From Corbicula japonica (Eukaryota > Mollusca > Bivalvia > Venerida > Cyrenidae): a DNA stretch of 64,000 nt. The position numbers were made by a program, and so were the translations under genes. The notes beneath the pieces were generated by a model, which was not told the DNA's origin, did not search any database, and worked only from the letters and a program-made list of their open reading frames with translations. Where the stretch lies: the NCBI GenBank assembly GCA_038501625.1, contig JAZAYU010000019.1, positions 1,820,501 through 1,884,500 on the forward strand, read 5' to 3'. This document shows, in pieces, positions 60,868 through 64,000 of this stretch. The stretch's first letter is position 1. Each line of letters opens with the position of its first letter.

Positions 60868-60938
60868 TTGGATTCGAACTTGCAATGTTTGGAATCATAG
60901 CTCGAGATCTTTATCCACTGAGCTATTTCGCCGTGATT
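60868..60938 (-). repeat. tRNA-like sequence
   Basis: Minus strand: GAAATAGCTCAGTGGATAAA (A box) and AAGTTCGAATCCAAT (B box). The acceptor and anticodon stems are not convincing, so a tRNA-derived pseudogene or repeat. Confidence 0.4.
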
Positions 60939-61094
60939 AACTTTTGGCTGCTGAACATTTTTTAATGTCATATAAGTTAAGTAAATTAACGGTACCTTTG
61001 TAAATTGACGTACTTTACCTATTTAGGATTATAACAATGGACTTGTCCAAAAGGTCACAGCTCACGGGTCAAAATCGATTATAGTACAGCAAAT

Positions 61095-61475
61095 TGTTTT
61101 GTCCTTGAAACCGAAAGTAGACAGGAAATGAGTTTTTTCTCGAATTTCTTGAAAACCCTTACATTGTTTTGACGAATTGCAATAACTCGTTATACATCGG
61201 CATATTTCACATATACTACATATTTCAAGTATGAGTTGTTTTGGTGTATTGTCTATTAATTTCAGAGTTCTCATTCAAACGTTTCTTTTTTGTTTTAGTA
61301 TTTACATGATGGTAATTAAAACATGAATTAGACAGACAGAACTGAGCGTTCAAATATTAGTATATCCTTAGGTTAATACATTTCTTAACTAAAATATAGG
61401 TGGCAATAAGTATTTTCCAAACAATCGTTACTTTATAACATTTTAGCCAGTTTTCGCCTTTTGCAATGTTTGTCT
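61095..61475 (+). repeat. Single copy of the foldback-arm repeat
   Basis: Matches the right arm at 22250-22580, with more divergence: TCTTGAAAACCCTTACATTG, TATGAGTTGTTTTGGTGTAT, TTTCAGAGTTCTCATTCAAA, and TAGGTGGCAATAAGTATTTT in the same order. Confidence 0.8.
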
Positions 61476-61494
61476 CCTTTTTAACATTACGCTA

Positions 61495-61760
61495 GTGTGC
61501 GTCCCGATATATATTTATACAATTTTAAAGAAATAAATTACATTCAAGGAAAATTGACTGTCTTATTAGCATAATAGAGGCTATCTCGTATTTAAAAGTT
61601 ATGCAAATTTTTACGAAGACCTATTGTCAATATTAATTCCCGAAACTTCTAAAATTCAGTAGTTAGCAACCAGTTGCATACGGAGTGATGCATGTTTTGT
61701 GTCAAACTTATTTCTTTTTGTTTGAAATCATTTGTTGAAAATCGAAACGTATTTTATTTT
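61495..61760 (+). repeat. Interspersed repeat family C, copy
   Basis: TATTAGCATAATAGAGGCTA, AAAGTTATGCAAATTTTTAC, GTAGTTAGCAACCAGTTGCA and GAAATCATTTGTTGAAAATC. A short related piece lies at 44230-44325. Confidence 0.7.
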
Positions 61761-62034
61761 GGGACCAATTTAATCTTTACAAGAACCGCTTTAAAGATAT
61801 ACTAGGCAAACAATTGACACTAATATGCAAAGATGCCATTCTAAGGACGTGTGATATGTTTGCTTTATGCATACTTGAGGTTTCTAATGGAAAAAAAAAC
61901 TTGTAAAACATATGACCCCGATGCGCCATTATTATTGTTTGATATCATTTAAAAGACATGGTTTGGTAAGTAATTAAATTATATTTCGTTAATGGCGGTT
62001 TTATATGCATTTTTATATTGTTCATGCAATATGT

Positions 62035-62090
62035 TCATATGTGTCCAGTTCGGTGGCTTTCAAAGTTCCCTTTTCGTCTTTTTTAATCAG
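62035..62090 (+). repeat. Interspersed repeat family B, fragment
   Basis: TCGGTGGCTTTCAAAGTTCC with flanks, matching 11099-11130 and the copies above. Confidence 0.55.
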
Positions 62091-62561
62091 TAACCTTGAA
62101 CCGTGTGTAGGGATATATGATCATTAAAAGATGACCTTTACAACAAATATATGATCAATTGCCATATTTTGATGAGAGTCAGTACAAAGACTTAGACAAG
62201 TTGATCACAAAAATATGATTCTGAAAATCTAGTTTGGTTGAGGCTATTAAATAGGAACTTTTTAAAAAGAAATTGAATCAACTGTGTCGATTTTCGTTGT
62301 ATGGTTGACAAAAAGTTAACAAGTATATCAAGAAAAGCCGCACCCAGAAAACACAGCTAAAATGAGATAAAGGAGCACGGACTGATGATGTAATAAATCA
62401 AAACAACTCAGACATATCCGATTTTTAAAAATAATTTTGCATGTAATGTACAGTTGTATATATCAGTATTTTGCATAAAGAAGTATATCAGTCACAAGTC
62501 ATATTATTTTATAGTGCAAGTAATGTACTCTTAAAAAAAACAGACTAGTGAACTTTATGTA

Positions 62562-62662
62562 TAGGTTATTGTTCATTTAGAGGCTTGTATGAAAACGGTC
62601 AGGCCCAGCGCAGCTGGGCGACCGTTTAATTTTTCATACAAGCCTCTAAATAAACTATAACG
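62562..62662. repeat. Near-perfect hairpin with ~40-bp stem
   Basis: TTTAGAGGCTTGTATGAAAA on the left pairs with its complement on the right. The centre GCCCAGCGCAGCTGGGC is itself palindromic. Probably a short snap-back MITE. Confidence 0.85.
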
Positions 62663-62789
62663 TATATAATGGTTATTAAGAGTTAACGTCGTTTTGTGCA
62701 AACATCGGGAAAATCGATCATACTGCAAGGCTCGTTTTTTCCGTGCGTCCATATTTAAGATTCAAATTAGCCCGATTAAAGGCAATAAA

Positions 62790-63190
62790 AGAAATTGACA
62801 TATTAAGAAGACACATCCTTCCCACACAGCCAACACGAAGAGAAAGAGACAGCATGGATAATAATGATCAGTTTCAAAACTGACACCACAAACAATTAAC
62901 AAAAATCACAATACGAGGGGTTACCGTCTTGGAAAGGTCAGAGACAAAACAAATTGCCACTGGGGATTTAAACAAGGTTCTAGGGTGCACCAACCTCACC
63001 TGTATTGGAACGAACCCAATTTTGTTTTATTGTGTCAAATGGTTCTTTTTAAACAGAGAAAAGATCATACAAACAGCAATAACAGACATGATATTTATCG
63101 AAAGTCTATGACTCGTGTAATAATGATGGCACTTTTCCGGTCTTTGTCTGCTACAAATAACCAGACAAATTGATATAAACTATATTTCGT
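62790..63190 (+). repeat. Interspersed repeat family A, copy with 51380-type extension
   Basis: Matches 229-480 along ACACAGCC, GACACCACAAACAATTAAC, GAGGGGTTACC, GGGATTTAAACAAGGTTCT and GTGCACCAACCTCACC, then the repeat also seen at 51380-51660. Confidence 0.7.
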
Positions 63191-63439
63191 CTGCGAAATT
63201 GCAAAGCATTGGCGCTACAATGTACTTAGTGAAGGATATGCAGTTCTTACAATTTGTAATGTATTGAGTTTGGCATCAGAAAGCGTTAATACATTATAGA
63301 TGACGATTATTTACAACATAATCTTTAAAATACGCCCCCCTCAGTGCTCACATTTGGTTTCTAGATAGCAGTTTTCAGAATTAGTTTATTGGTATCTTGA
63401 TCAAGTACAAACTGCCTTAGTCTACAGTCCATCCTATCT

Positions 63440-63603
63440 TTAGCAGCCATCCAAGGGGGTGAATAAAGTGGCTGCTGAAGACAGGTGGTTGTTAAAGACA
63501 GTAAATAATTAGAATAAAATGTCAGTTGAGGTCATATTCAAATTGGTTGTTTAAGACAGGTGGTTGCTATTCGCAGGTGGCTGCTAAGGCAGGTCTCACT
63601 GTA
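63440..63603 (+). repeat. GACAGGTGGTTG-type degenerate repeat
   Basis: Repeated GTGGCTGCTGAAGACAGGTG, GGTTGTTTAAGACAGGTGG and GTGGCTGCTAAGGCAGGTCT words ending in CTCACTGTAT. This is the style of widespread invertebrate short transposons; the other end was not identified. Confidence 0.5.
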
Positions 63604-64000
63604 TAACATTACATCTTCTTTGTTCATCATTTTGTGTTTTACGTTTAACCTAGTTTGTACAATTTAGTACGAAAGTGTATTAATTCAACGCACACTCAAT
63701 GCTAGGCGCATGCGTTGTTTAAGAGACTACCCAATATACAATCTGTCCCAAGAATCCCCGGGTCTGCTTATAAAAAAAGACACGTGGTACCTTATGTTGT
63801 AACTATATTAATAGAATAAGATTGACTAGCTATGTGAATTGTAGATGTAGGCAATTGAACGAATTTTGAACTTATCTGTGCATTTTGATATTGTTGTGCA
63901 TAAAACAAGTGTTTTATGAGATTGTAAATAGATTGTGTATGTGGGCAGTTTAAAAAAATGGCTGGAAATGTGAAAAAATAATAAATTTAAAAGTTCGTTC

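Noticed and set aside
1..64000. CRISPR arrays, operons or bacterial genes
   Set aside because: No regularly spaced short repeats. The coding style, splice sites and retroelements are those of an animal genome.

Overview
This is AT-rich, gene-poor eukaryotic DNA. It probably comes from a marine or freshwater invertebrate, most likely a bivalve mollusc. The genus cannot be fixed from the sequence alone. The evidence is a local expansion of cGAS-like receptor (cGLR)/Mab-21-type nucleotidyltransferase genes, which is characteristic of bivalves; Penelope-like and L1/Tx1-like retroelements; tRNA-headed SINE-like repeats; and many short transposons with TA target duplications. No prokaryotic or viral gene set is present.

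The main content is a dispersed tandem family of five cGLR/Mab-21 loci. cGLR-1 (18068-19573, +) is intact, 501 aa, with a GS motif and a DxD catalytic pair. cGLR-2 (29145-27703, -) is nearly intact, but a one-base homopolymer insertion replaces its C-terminus. cGLR-3 (37838-36619, -) is a pseudogene that has lost its N-terminus and abuts a Penelope-like element. cGLR-4 (48291-46781, -) is a pseudogene with several frameshifts and stops. cGLR-5 (54564-54285, -) is an N-terminal remnant ending at a tRNA-derived SINE-like sequence. Where the 5' end survives, the coding region is one exon and a splice acceptor lies 9-17 bases before the start codon. The three minus-strand copies also share their 3' flanks, so they arose by duplication of blocks of roughly 9-10 kb.

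Layout. 1-6.3 kb: interspersed repeats and two non-autonomous TIR elements (1539-2882 and 3507-4867). 6.3-10.57 kb: an L1/Tx1-like LINE, minus strand, with a 15-bp target-site duplication. 11.3-14.35 kb: a second, 5'-truncated copy of the same LINE. 14.4-18 kb: no gene seen. 18-19.6 kb: cGLR-1. 20.8-25 kb: a tandem repeat, a 0.7-kb foldback repeat, and two decayed Penelope fragments. 25-29.2 kb: repeats and cGLR-2. 29.2-36.6 kb: interspersed repeats, SINE-like elements, hairpins. 36.6-41.2 kb: cGLR-3, a Penelope-like element, and a candidate 5' exon. 41.7-46.8 kb: repeats and a small TIR element. 46.8-50.1 kb: cGLR-4 and a candidate 5' exon. 54.2-54.6 kb: cGLR-5. 55-64 kb: hairpins, a GA microsatellite, a tandem repeat, a decayed Tc1/mariner-like transposon, a third copy of the foldback repeat, and tRNA-like sequences.

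By family knowledge, cGLRs sense foreign nucleic acid and make a nucleotide second messenger that signals through STING. The ligand and product of these copies cannot be read from sequence. The window shows one live gene, one probably functional or recently damaged gene, and three dying copies, surrounded by mobile DNA that has broken some of them.
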